Positions 42,786 through 53,400 of a stretch of 64,000 nt of DNA are shown piece after piece; positions within the stretch are counted from its first letter, which is position 1; each line of letters begins with the position of its first letter. The translations under genes and the position numbers were made by a program. The notes beneath the pieces are model-generated. The model ran no database searches, had not been told where the DNA came from, and saw nothing but the letters and a program-made list of their open reading frames with translations. Source of the stretch: Diadema setosum (lineage: Eukaryota > Echinodermata > Echinoidea > Diadematoida > Diadematidae); contig CM067072.1 in NCBI GenBank assembly GCA_033980235.1, positions 30,286,759 to 30,350,758 of the forward strand. Reading direction: 5' to 3'.

Positions 42786-44536
42786 AAGGCCGACGCCTAA
42801 AAAGAGGGGGGGGGGGGTTTTCTGGTACAATTTTAGGGCAAAAAAGAAAAGAAAAGAAAGCTTAACCACATTTTCTGGTGCCACTTCCGGGGTAAAAAAA
42901 AAAAAATGTGTGCGTGTGTTAATGTGTGTGTGAGTGGGGGGGGGGGGGGGGCAAGTGGTTAGACCCTTACGTATTCCTATGTATATGTGAAAAAGTGGGG
43001 GTGCCCAGCATACAATGGCATGATTACTTGGTCGATAGATTCCATAGAATTTTACGTTGTATTGACCTTGATGAAGGAATTTTGAATCTAATAGGTCGCT
43101 CTCGGTCACAGTGTAGGTGAGGTTATCAGGTTTACAGTTTGATGGAAGTCTCTACAGCGAAGGCGCTTATTGGATATGTCTCCCATCTTCCTTTCGTTTT
43201 CGTTATGAAAGATATACAAGGGAGAAGGTATATAGATATAGATATAGATTCGAAACAAGGAATAAAAAAAAAGACAAGTCCGCACCTGCCTGTTGTCCAT
43301 ACCCCTGGTATAATGGGAATACCATGTGATTGTGTACGAAACAACAGGTTTAGCTGTTTATCTCTGTTGGGAATACCATCTTTAAATATAACCTGGTCAG
43401 TATCATCGCCAACTATGCACGAGATGTCACTGTGATCATGGATATTATACTGCCATCAATGTCTTGATAAATCTCCTATAGCACATAATAGTGTTTTCTG
43501 TATGAAGATTTTACATAATAGGAACTTTAGGTGGTCCCCTACCCTATATCATCGATTTTGTTTCATTTGATTTTATCACATTTTATCTTACCTTGTTCTA
43601 GTCTATGTTACTAGTACTTTATTCAATTTTTGTTTTTGTATTTTCAAGCGACATAAACACTTACGTCATGTATAGGCTACATTGAATGATGGTTGAAAAT
43701 GAAACTATGAGCAATGATTATACACACGCCTGCCTATAACCCTTTCTGTACCACGGACTTTGGACAGTATGTACAATGCTATTGGGTTTTTGTGCCACTT
43801 GGTACTCAAAGCTCACCAAGGGTTAAATACTAAAATTGTATACATTTTTGTGGAAACCTTAGTAATGTCAGTATCTTAAAAAAAAAGAAAAGCAAAAGCA
43901 AAAACAAACAAAACGACATCACTGTCAACTAAAAATGCAAGATATGGCCATCTTTCAAAGCAATTTCTTTATCTTGATCTCGACCAATTGATATAAGGAA
44001 CTGTAATAGGCATTAGAATATGGCCATCATATATGTATATCACAGATGAATTATTTCAGTACTACATATTAAGTCCTAGGCAGAGAAAATCGAAACTTTA
44101 AGTGTGTGGGTAAGTGGGTGGTAATAGTGGGTGAGGAATTACAGTATTACGTACTCCGTAGTTTATATAGCAGTTTATAATGAGGCAATGATGAGAGAAG
44201 AAAGATAGCTTCTTGAAAGGAGGTATACAGTGTCATGATGTGTGAGTGTTTTAATGTATACGTCGTTCCGTTGCGTATTCGTGTATAATATGGTTTTTTT
44301 ACAAAGAGTAACAAAGCCAGTATGTGATATTGATGTATGCATGTGTGGATGTGTGGGTGTACGTGTAAGATTTAAGGAGCTTATCCAATTGTGTGAGTGT
44401 TAACCCTTTTCTTCTTATACCAAAAGTGAGTCATAGACTTTCAAATAACTAGAAATTGTAGAAAGTGCATAAATTCACGAAAGATTATTTGGAAATTTAA
44501 TTAAAAATGAAAAAGTGTAACATAATCTGAAGAATG

Positions 44537-45821
44537 TTATAGGTTTTCCCCGGCCAATTTTGCACTTTTTTCAGTCCAATTCTTAATTGCTGCATTCAAT
44601 TTAGCACAATTTAGCCTAGATGGCATGTTCGGTATTTCAATTTTATAATCTTTTCGTTCAAATTCATTTTGGAGCATTCATATTACCTTTAACATCATTC
44701 GAATCAGCACTTTTTCCGTTCAAATTCGTAAGACAAGCACCTTTTCGCAAATCGTTCATTCAATTTAGCATGATGTAGTCACGTGATCACGTATACGCTG
44801 TGCTCGTTCATTCGAATTCATTCTTGGGCATCCAATTTCGCATTAATGCAGTCAATTTAGCAGACACGTTTATGCTCTTATTTTTTTTTAAATTTTCATT
44901 CATCATAGGTATTGTTTGCAAGAATCATAACATTTCATATTTTCGTATTCATTCTTTATTCTGATATCATCTTTGCAACAGTACTTTCAAAATATGTCTA
45001 TGTGTTTATGATGTTCGATAGCATCATTTCATTCACAAGTACATTAATCTTAAATCTGTTTTGACATTAATTGGGAGAAGGAGGTTTCAATTTACATCGT
45101 GATTATTTCTTTCATCTGCATGTTTCATTATTTTCATTTGGTGGGTGCTACATTGCGTAAAATAATCATCATTAGAAATAAAGTTCTTGGATCAACTCTA
45201 GTCATCAATTTGTCAAGGTTATAACCCTCAAATGCTTCTATGATTCTTTCACTGTCTTCTTGAGAGATACGCGTGTATCTAACTTGTGCTGCCATGACTA
45301 CAATGACAAAAGAAAGTGAAGTGAATCTATGTTACTGGTGCATGCATAGTTCTGATAATATGTATGAAAGAATAGGGGCGTTACAGAACAACAAACTTGA
45401 GTATTTAGGGTCAAAGATACCTTTACTATATACTTAACAGTGTGTGGATGAAACAAAAATTCACATCTAAATACGTATAAATCACGGTTCTCACCTTTTC
45501 AAAATCGAAATAATATTACGCCAATTTGAATGAACATGTTTGGAATTTGACTGCCCATACGCGAAATTGAATGACCGAAATACCATTTCCGCCAGTGCTG
45601 GCGAATTTGAATGACTGAAGAGCACGTGCAAATTTGAATGCCCGTTGTACGAATTCGAAAGGCACATGTGCGAATTTCATTGAACGAAATGCTAAATTGA
45701 ACGAACTACTTTCAATTTTGAATGACAGAATGTGCAGTGACGAGGATTTTTTGCTAAATTGAATGAACCTTTTATCAAACGGACTGACAAAAGTGCGAAA
45801 TTGGCCGGGAAAAACCTATAA
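44537..45821. mobile_element. 1.29-kb TIR transposon with subterminal repeats
   Basis: TTATAGGTTTTCCCCGGCCA and GGCCGGGAAAAACCTATAA form the ends, continuing inwards (TTTTGCACTTTT / AAAAGTGCGAAA). Both ends are packed with variants of ATTCAAATTCG/GCGAATTTGAATG, oppositely oriented left versus right, as in subterminal transposase-binding arrays. The centre holds a 53-codon minus ORF. Confidence 0.82.
45134..45295 (-). pseudogene. HTH-like transposase N-terminal remnant (53 codons)
   Basis: ATG at 45293-45295, stop TGA at 45134-45136. It starts MAAQVRYTRISQEDSERIIE then AFEGYNLDKLM. The pattern RY.RIS.ED..RII.AFE resembles the first helix of the N-terminal helix-turn-helix of IS630/Tc1-like (DDE_3) transposases. 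No DDE domain follows, so this is a remnant inside a non-autonomous element. Similarity judged by eye. Confidence 0.5.
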
Positions 45822-45897
45822 TATTTTTACCACGAAGTATGTATAACCCGTTCGAACTAATTCAGACAGTGACACTCCAGTCTGTTGCGAGAGTACC

Positions 45898-45944
<47 letters not shown>
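45898..45944. repeat. (AT)n microsatellite
   Basis: About 23 AT units, 75 bp beyond the transposon end. Confidence 0.95.
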
Positions 45945-45947
<3 letters not shown>

Positions 45948-46040
45948 GTAAATGTATCAGCAATTACAAAAGAAAAATAATAGATAGAGATAAAAGTTAA
46001 GAAGGAATCTACTGAAATGGAAAGAGCAAGACGTAAAGAG

Positions 46041-46438
46041 TTAAAGGGATGGTATAGCTTTTGTTGTGATGGGACTTTAGGGTTCACCTTTTTGCGAAAT
46101 AATTAGAAACCATTTATATGAAATATTAATGAGCATACAATCCTCACAGGAATTAAGTTTATTTGATGAAAATTTGTTAGGAAATGGCTGAGACACCCCC
46201 AAACAAAGAGGTCCTAAAAAGATATGACCTAGATAACTTTATTAGGATCACTTTGTTTTGCTTTGTTTTTGGATATCTCAGCCATTTCAAAACCAGTTTT
46301 CATCTAGTAAACATTTTATTCCTGTAGGGTGTATGTTCTTTAATATTTCACATAACAATGATAACAATTATTATTATCATGATTATTTCGCTTAAAACCT
46401 GAATCCCCATCTTAACCAAAACTATACTATCCCATTAA
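46041..46438. mobile_element. Hairpin MITE family A, copy 4
   Basis: TTAAAGGGATGGTATAGCTT ... AACTATACTATCCCATTAA; interior GGATATCTCAGCCATTTCAA. Confidence 0.85.
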
Positions 46439-46956
46439 GTTTAATATTGACGAGATACACACACACTCTGCACACACACACACACGCAAGCACACACAGA
46501 CGATTCCGTTTGTGTCAATATTACACATCGGATACCTTTCTATTCCTCTTTGTACTCGGTGTTTAAAGTATAGCATAATCAGATTATTTCGTATAGAGCA
46601 CCTGCTGCATGAGTTGGACATTTGCTACATAGTTCATTTCAAAACAAAAATCATCTCTTTCCCTATTCAATCACCTCCATTCCACCAGGGAGGTGAGAGG
46701 AAAATTGTTTGAAAGAAAAATCACCCACTCAAAGAAAAATGTTTATATCATAAAGGGCCCGGATGTTATATCTCTTCCGGGCAGCCTACAGTCTAATCAG
46801 GTTCATACACCCTTTGAGGGAATGTTGAGTAGGCCCTACCTGGTAATCGAAACTCTAAACATGGGAGAGTCATGGGTGTTGTTTATTTTACCTTCGTGGA
46901 TATTTTGTTGAATGGAGATCTCTCTCTCTCTCTCTCTTTCTTTTTACAAATTATAT

Positions 46957-47041
46957 ACATATACATGTATATATACATATATATATACGTATGCATAATA
47001 TCATACATATATATGTATATATATATATATATATATATACA
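46957..47041. repeat. (AT)n / ATAC microsatellite cluster
   Basis: Interrupted TATATACATATATA repeats; preceded by a (CT)n run at 46919-46938. Confidence 0.9.
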
Positions 47042-47308
47042 CTTGTATGTATTATATTTATGCGCGTGTGAGTGTGTGTGAATGTGTGTGCCCATTATTA
47101 TGTGTGTGGTAAACTTCACAAAGTTTCTTTCAACCACACACATACTGTATGAATCATACAAGTATAGGTATATGCGTATATAGAAGCAGTAGTAGCATTT
47201 ATTAGACCAGGTAAAGAGCATGGGATACAAATCAAAAACATTACGAAAATGAAACAAAAACCGGCGTGAACGTTAGAAAGGGATACACTGTACTGTACAT
47301 GTAACACA

Positions 47309-47309
<1 letters not shown>

Positions 47310-47363
<54 letters not shown>

Positions 47364-47372
47364 TATATATAT
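47310..47372. repeat. (AT)n microsatellite
   Basis: About 25 AT units with an interrupted tail. Confidence 0.95.
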
Positions 47373-47518
47373 AAATAAATGACTTGTATAAATGCGTCCA
47401 TAGTGCGACCATTCCGGAAATAATAACTGAATAATTCTATGTTTAAAAAAAAAGAAAAAAAAAAGGCATAGACCTATCTATTTTGGAGTGGTCTGGAGAA
47501 AAAAAAAATTTAATTCAT

Positions 47519-48240
47519 GTTCCATATTCCACATTTCATATTCATTTTTCATATTCCATTTGATTTCGAAGTAAAATATGTTTAACACAACAGTCAATTT
47601 TAGACATAATTTCACAAAAAAAAAAATCTATAAGGACATGTAATATAATGATGTGTAAATATGAGGAACCTACTAAAAAGCAATGCTTGTAGGATGTAGG
47701 TTCCAGAGAAATAATACAAGCGTTTAGTACAACATGCTAATTACGAAAGATGACAAAACACATGCGAAATTCAGTATGTCGAGATCATAATAAAATCTAC
47801 GGAATGAACAAAATAGTTTATAATGTTCAAGGTAAAAGTCAAGGATTCAATGCTACATAAAATTGCAATATTGGTCAAACAAAATTTAATGTAGTCATCA
47901 TTGCGAATAAGGACAGATAATCATCAATGATTACGGAAAGTAACTAATCGTAGGATTAAAAAAAAAATGGCTTTTAGATTTTGCTTAAAAGAACTTAGAG
48001 AACTTGATTGCAACCGAACAGAATCTAACTCATTCCAGAAAGAAGGGCCGGTAGAAGTAATTGTCTTAAGGGCTAAAACTGTATGAACGGGGGAAAAGTG
48101 ATATGATCCACTGTGTCTTGTAGGGTAATTATGAATTTCACTGTTTTTAACAAACATGAGGAAAATAAACTAGGAAGATCGCCAATGCTCAACTTATTGA
48201 CTTGATTAGAGCAGAACGAGAAAAGATGGGTATTAGCAAC
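47519..48240 (-). mobile_element. Decayed LINE 3' fragment
   Basis: Minus ORF 47924-48157 contains IHNYPTRHSGSYHFSP and STGPSFWNELDSVRLQSSSL, the same C-terminal pattern as the LINE at 41016. A frame break separates it from NQVNKLSIGDLPSLFS just upstream. The downstream 3'UTR has ACTAAAAAGCAATGCTTGTA and ends in degenerate TTTCATATTC repeats. Confidence 0.78.
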
Positions 48241-49382
48241 GTTAGATCTTAATTAATTTTCTACGTGGTATATTGTACCACACACTCAAGAGCCAACCAC
48301 CGCGGCAAATAAATGGTTAAATTTGTCTTCTGCTATAATTGGTGGGTAGTGTTGCACAAACAGAATTTCTAAACAAAGCAAAACAAAACAGTTACACGTG
48401 CATATATCCACGCATCCCAACTCATCTATTTCATACTTAGTCCTGTTTGTTTATTCCACCATGCTATTTTACAACTTGAGTCAGGACATCACGCAACAAT
48501 AACACCTTTCCGAGAAGTGCTACTATTTTACGCTTGTTTGGGGAAGTTCGTTTTCCCACACATTTCATCAACTTGATGCTCCTCGTGAAATACATGTTCA
48601 GAAATAGGGTCATCATTCATCATCGAATTGACCACATTTATATCTGTCATTTACCAGGGGTCATAAGATCTTTGTGAGATCATATGTAATTAGCACACAC
48701 ACATTAGTTGTAAAAACGTTATCATTATCAATGTTATTCGACTGGTCAGGTATTCAGCCCAGCATGGAAGGTAAATTTTCTCCTTCCCATTGTCATAAAA
48801 ACACTTAAACTTTGAGAGGCCGGATCTAGGAACTTAATGAAAGGACAAGACAAAACACTGAATGTTCAGACTTTAGCAAAACCGATACTAGTACCCGGAT
48901 ATGTTTAACAATCTCGGTAAACACCGGGTATACGATATGTTTTTAAAATCTGCTTACTTTGGTGGAAGACATTAAAAAATGGACGAATAAATTGACTCCT
49001 TTGATGGGTACAATAATCAATTTTCTTAAATATAGACCTGATATGACACTGAATGTTTGTTCGAACTTTTCACCAAACATGCCATAGCATCAAAGCCAGT
49101 TGATGTTAGCCACTGCAAGGGGAGTTATGTTTTGGGACGCTTCATGACTGCGGTTTGTGAAGCCACTTACCTCAGTTTTACAGGGATACTGTTTAAAATA
49201 TTGGAAGCGAATAGGAATGTCTAGTTTTTATCACCAATTGACATTTTATTTTTGATAGTCAAACTTACATATTGGGATCAAGGGGAATAACGAACATAAC
49301 CTGATGGCTTGTAGACGATACAAGGTAGGATATTAAGGAATCGATACATTAAGGAGGACTAACTTTCGAATTGACTTGAGGA

Positions 49383-49520
49383 GCTGATGTGGTTCAGCGG
49401 TATAAGACCATGGACTGTCAATCGTTAGGTCCCTGGTTCAAGTCCCCTGACTGCAGCGGTTATGCCCCTACAAGGCACTTTATGCCCACAGTGGAGGATC
49501 TATACGGGGGGGGGGGGTAC
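49383..49520 (+). repeat. tRNA-derived SINE head
   Basis: TGGTTCAGCGG is a perfect A box and GGTTCAAGTCC a perfect B box, ~40 bp apart. Followed by a tRNA-unrelated region and a G10 run. No CCA or cloverleaf acceptor pairing, so not called a tRNA gene. Confidence 0.72.
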
Positions 49521-49680
49521 TATAGACGGTTAACCCCTACCCACCCCCAGACTCCTTTTTTTATTTTTATTAATTTTTTTAGGGATTAAAACCGCCTGGG
49601 ATAACAGAGAACTGACAAAAAAATGTAAAGACTTTTTCTTTGCTTTTCATTTGTGTTTGTCATGATCCATCGTCATAAGG

Positions 49681-49757
49681 TCTCCCCCCCCCCCCCCTTA
49701 GCAAAAAGCTAGATCCAGCCCTGGCTCATTGCCGTTGGAGGGGGGGGGGGGGGGGGA
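49681..49757. repeat. Facing poly-C and poly-G tracts
   Basis: A C14 run and a G16 run lie 45 bp apart with GATCCAGCCCTGG between them; capable of forming a stable hairpin. Confidence 0.85.
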
Positions 49758-50371
49758 GGGTGAGCCATCGGTAAAGTGGTTGCCTGATATCAAGCATCTA
49801 TTGCTTCTCAAACGGCCACGTACAACAAATTCAAAATTCAAGTTAAAACAAATTAAGAAATAAATTCAATCAAGCAATGAAATATTTTGTTACAAGTTGA
49901 GCCCTGTTAACAAAGCAAAAGGAAAAAAAAACCGGTTGAATAAAAACAATATGCTGGGAATGTACTTTCTGTTCACTTGAGTTTACATAGTAGAGTAGTT
50001 CAAATAATCCACTTGGGACGTAACTAAGGGTCGGGCAGAATGACATAAAATATAACAAATCCTTTTGTCTCCTTTACGTGAGATGAGAAAGAAACTTCAT
50101 GACCGCCTAAGGCTATTTATGGATTCAGTGAAAGCTTAAAAATCGGCGGTGGACATCAGTGAAGTTTTATATAGGCAATTGAACTAGTCATTCAAAGGAT
50201 ATTAATTTTTATGACAGTTTTGATATGAACCACGTGTCATTATCGCAGATGGATTCCAATAAGGGTAATGTAATGTTACAACACAAAATGAAGATGTGTG
50301 GAATTCTCAATCGTGGAATTCTCAATAAAACCATGAAAACACGCAAACTTTATCAAGGTCTCCTTTATCAT

Positions 50372-50775
50372 TCATTCATTCATTCATGTTTTATTTTCAT
50401 TTTCCGAACAATATTCATAGGTAATACATACGTCAAAATGATAGTATTTTCTTGTAACATAATGTCACATGATCAGTAGAAATACATCTTGTTTCATTAA
50501 CATGATTAAGGACTTGATGGAAATGAAAATTGAGGGGCTGCTAAAAAGCGAACTTGTATATCCAGGGTAGCCTCATCAGTGTTGCCACTGCTCTACCGGG
50601 GGGCCCTGCTATTATTATTACCCTATAGCGTTGTCAGGTACCCATTTATAAACCTTGATCGAGAGGGACACTGTGGATAAAAACATCTCGTCCAAGGACG
50701 TAAGCACTTGGCGGGAATCGAACTCTGGTCCTTCAATTGGGAGTCCGGAGTCTTATCCCCTATACCACAGCCCCC
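50372..50775 (-). mobile_element. tRNA-derived SINE sharing the LINE 3' end
   Basis: Minus strand: TGGTATAGGGG (perfect A box) and GTTCGATTC (perfect B box) at the head, then a ~150-bp body, then a 3' region. That region contains TACAAGTTCGCTTTTTAGC and ends in TGAATGAATGAATGA repeats. The 3' region parallels the LINE at 40382-40610 in order and wording. A body relative occurs at 56600. Confidence 0.82.
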
Positions 50776-51159
50776 CCCCCCCCTCTTATTGAACTTTGCA
50801 GTTCAATAATTTATAATGATGGAAATTCTACCATTTTTTTTTTCATCTGATTTTAACGCAAAGACCTTGATATATCTATTAAAGCCAACTTGAGCACTGT
50901 GACAGTTGCACTTTTGAATCGTCGATGATCGGGAGAGGTTGGATGCGTCACGGTCATGTGCGTGCCCGGTTTTTTCGACTGGAGATGTGGAGACATTGTT
51001 GTGCCTTCTCTCAAAACCCATTCGAGTCTCTGGACCCCATTAGACTCCGCTTGGGGCGGCCCATGCTGTGCCTGGCTAGTTGAAGTACTTCAATTAAATA
51101 TTGTCCGCCTTCTGATGCAATATTAAGCATTACCTGCAGACATTAATTTTGTTCCCACG

Positions 51160-51900
51160 TTCACAATATTTCCAGTCTTGTTACAGGATAAAGTTGGTGG
51201 AACTCAGAAGTTACATTGGGATTTATAGGGGTGATGAGTCTCCATGTTCGGAGGATACGCATACGATAGTAGGGTGCTGAAGGTACGACGTGCCTCAGTA
51301 ATGGCGATCTTAAGTTTGACATTTTTAAGCCTCCGTCGCCCCTCGCATAAGATGCATACATAGCAAGTGGATACGATAGAGTGCGGATGCCACGTGGTAA
51401 CCCATTTGTGCAGGGGAGGTAAGGAGCTTTACAGTCAGAAGACACAGGGGGACTATGGTGATACCTTCCGCTGTGAAGGTTATCTTACGTCCTCGTGAGC
51501 TGGACGAAGAGATAAATTTACCTGCATCGCGAGAAGGTATAAAAAGGGCGTGGTGCTCAGTGTGTCTTATTTCTATTGCCAGAGATCTCTTGGTAATCAT
51601 GAGCCTCCAGAGGAAGGAGGAACTTGAACAAACCGAGAAGACGTTATAAAGAAGGAGTATGCATGCTCGCAGGATTGCTGGTTCATCTGTGCAGATGACT
51701 GGTGGTCTTAGTCCTTTGAAAGAGGAGTTTAAGGGGGCATTTGTGTCTATTAATAGACCACTCTCCCGAATGCAAGTAGTTGCGTGGTCTCCATAAAGCT
51801 CCGGAGGATGAGAACTTAGCTTGAAGACACACTTCTAGGTGTGGTTCCTCTCCCATCAGTACAGGTGATCACGCAATCCATCAGAACTTCCTTTATTGCG
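51160..51900 (-). repeat. Decayed tail-repeat units downstream of the receptor stop
   Basis: Segments at ~51410-51500, ~51625-51720 and ~51800-51890 resemble the ~102-bp coding repeat (compare GAGCTTTACAGTCAGAAGAC with GAGCTTACATAGCCAGAAGA) but are interrupted by stops. A minus-strand AATAAA lies at 51892-51897, about 55 bp after the stop codon. Confidence 0.7.
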
Positions 51901-51948
51901 CTACTGCGTTACTAGGGCTACTATTGCCGTCAGTGCAGTCAAGTGGCC

Positions 51949-53400
51949 CTAGTGCGGTATGAGAGGTGGAGAGCTTACATAGCCAGAAGACATAGAATAT
52001 GATAGGGCACTTAGGGGACCACTTCCATCATTGCAATTGATCACGTTATCCTCCTGGAATTGCAGAGGAGGGGATATTACATAGCCAGAAGACTTAATTA
52101 CGGGTGGAATGGTGTTCAGGGTATCATTTTCCGTTGTGCATGCGATCAAGAGCTCCTCGTGAGCTTCCGGAATGGCGGGGTTTACACAGCAAGAAGACAC
52201 ACTGGGAGGTGCGGTGCTCGAGGTGTCACTTTCATCACAAGTGGTCACATAGTTCTCCTGATCTTCCGAAGGGGGAAAGCTGGCTGTGGTAGAAGCTACG
52301 ACGCGGGTTGTGCCCAGTGTACCACTGCCGTAATTGCATGTGCTGGTGTGGTCTGCACACGCTTGAAGAGGTGGGCAGGTCTCGCAGCTTGGAGAAACTA
52401 AAGGCGTGGCACTATGGGTACGTCTTCCATCAGTAGAGGGAATCGCATTGTTCTCATGATACTTGAAATGCTGGGAGCTGCCACGGCCAGAAGATAAAGC
52501 AGATGGTGTGTTCCTCATAGAATCATTTTCACTGGTAAAAGGGAAGACATGGTCCTCCTGAACTTCCGGAGGAGAGGATCTTACATAATCAGAAGACAAA
52601 GCAGATGGTGTGGTAGTCACAGAACAATTTTCACTGGTGAAGGTGAAGACATTGTCCTCCAGAACTTCCGAAGGAGAGGAGCTTACATAGCCAGAAGATA
52701 AAATCATTGGTGTGGTGCTCAGAGAACAGCTTTCATTGAAGCAAGTAACCATTACGCCCTTCCGAACTTCTGGGAGAGGGGGGCTTACGTGTCCTGAGGA
52801 CAAAGAAGATGGTGTGATGTTCAAAGAACCACATTCATCGGTGCAATCAACATTGTGGTCCTCCCGTACTTCCGTAGGACATGAGCTTACGTAGCCAGAA
52901 GACAGAAAGGAGGGTGTTATGCTGAGGGAACCACTTTCATCGGTGCCAATGACCATGTGGTTCTCGCAAGAATCCAGAGGTGGGTCACACCTAGAAGAAT
53001 TCAAGAAGTGTTGAGAACCAAACTTGACACTCTCCTCACCGCAACTTCTCGAAGGCCCCTTGTGAACCACCAAAGAGAGCACAGCTGTTTCAGGGTTAAT
53101 GTCGTTGGAGTGTTCTGTACCTGCTTCAGAGGAAACGCACCAGTCTTGACCTGTCCCTTTGGTATCTTCTGTGGATTCTTCTGAGATGGACGTCGTGTCG
53201 GCTGCGCCGGGAGGAATCAGCTTCACGTCTCCTACAGTTACTGCGGTCGAGTGTGGCTCTTCTGCCCGGTTTAGGAGTACCGCTGGTACCTCGCCATCGT
53301 TTTCGGAGTCATGGGGAGGTCTGTGATCGAGTAAGTCAGTGAATTTCTCCCTTTCCGTTGGCGGTTTTGGTCGCTGCAGACCCATGGCCTTAGCTGATTT
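51949..53400 (-). CDS. Receptor terminal exon: cytoplasmic tail of ~34-residue repeats
   Basis: 1452 bp, stop TAG at 51949-51951. After KSAKAMGLQRPKPPTEREKF and an acidic linker, about ten tandem units of ~34 residues follow. The consensus is SSGYVSS-P-EV-ED-V plus acidic residues, then SLSTTPS-L. Tyr at the same position survives in at least five units (GYVSS x3, DYVRSS, GYVIS). One unit has GHVSP and others have lost Tyr. The last residues are SSGYVSSPPLIPH. Val at +1 after Tyr suggests SH2-docking sites once phosphorylated (inference). The acceptor TGATTTACAG joins in phase 0 to the transmembrane exon. Confidence 0.85.
   Translation of the reverse strand, partial: KSAKAMGLQRPKPPTEREKFTDLLDHRPPHDSENDGEVPAVLLNRAEEPHSTAVTVGDVKLIPPGAADTTSISEESTEDTKGTGQDWCVSSEAGTEHSNDINPETAVLSLVVHKGPSRSCGEESVKFGSQHFLNSSRCDPPLDSCENHMVIGTDESGSLSITPSFLSSGYVSSCPTEVREDHNVDCTDECGSLNITPSSLSSGHVSPPLPEVRKGVMVTCFNESCSLSTTPMILSSGYVSSSPSEVLEDNVFTFTSENCSVTTTPSALSSDYVRSSPPEVQEDHVFPFTSENDSMRNTPSALSSGRGSSQHFKYHENNAIPSTDGRRTHSATPLVSPSCETCPPLQACADHTSTCNYGSGTLGTTRVVASTTASFPPSEDQENYVTTCDESDTSSTAPPSVSSCCVNPAIPEAHEELLIACTTENDTLNTIPPVIKSSGYVISPPLQFQEDNVINCNDGSGPLSALSYSMSSGYVSSPPLIPH

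Noticed and set aside
43117..43435. Overlapping plus and minus ORFs around 43.1-43.4 kb
   Set aside because: Short, mutually overlapping, no recognisable motif and no splice-site support.
49383..49470. Functional tRNA gene
   Set aside because: Perfect A and B boxes, but no acceptor-stem pairing or convincing anticodon arm; better explained as a SINE head.
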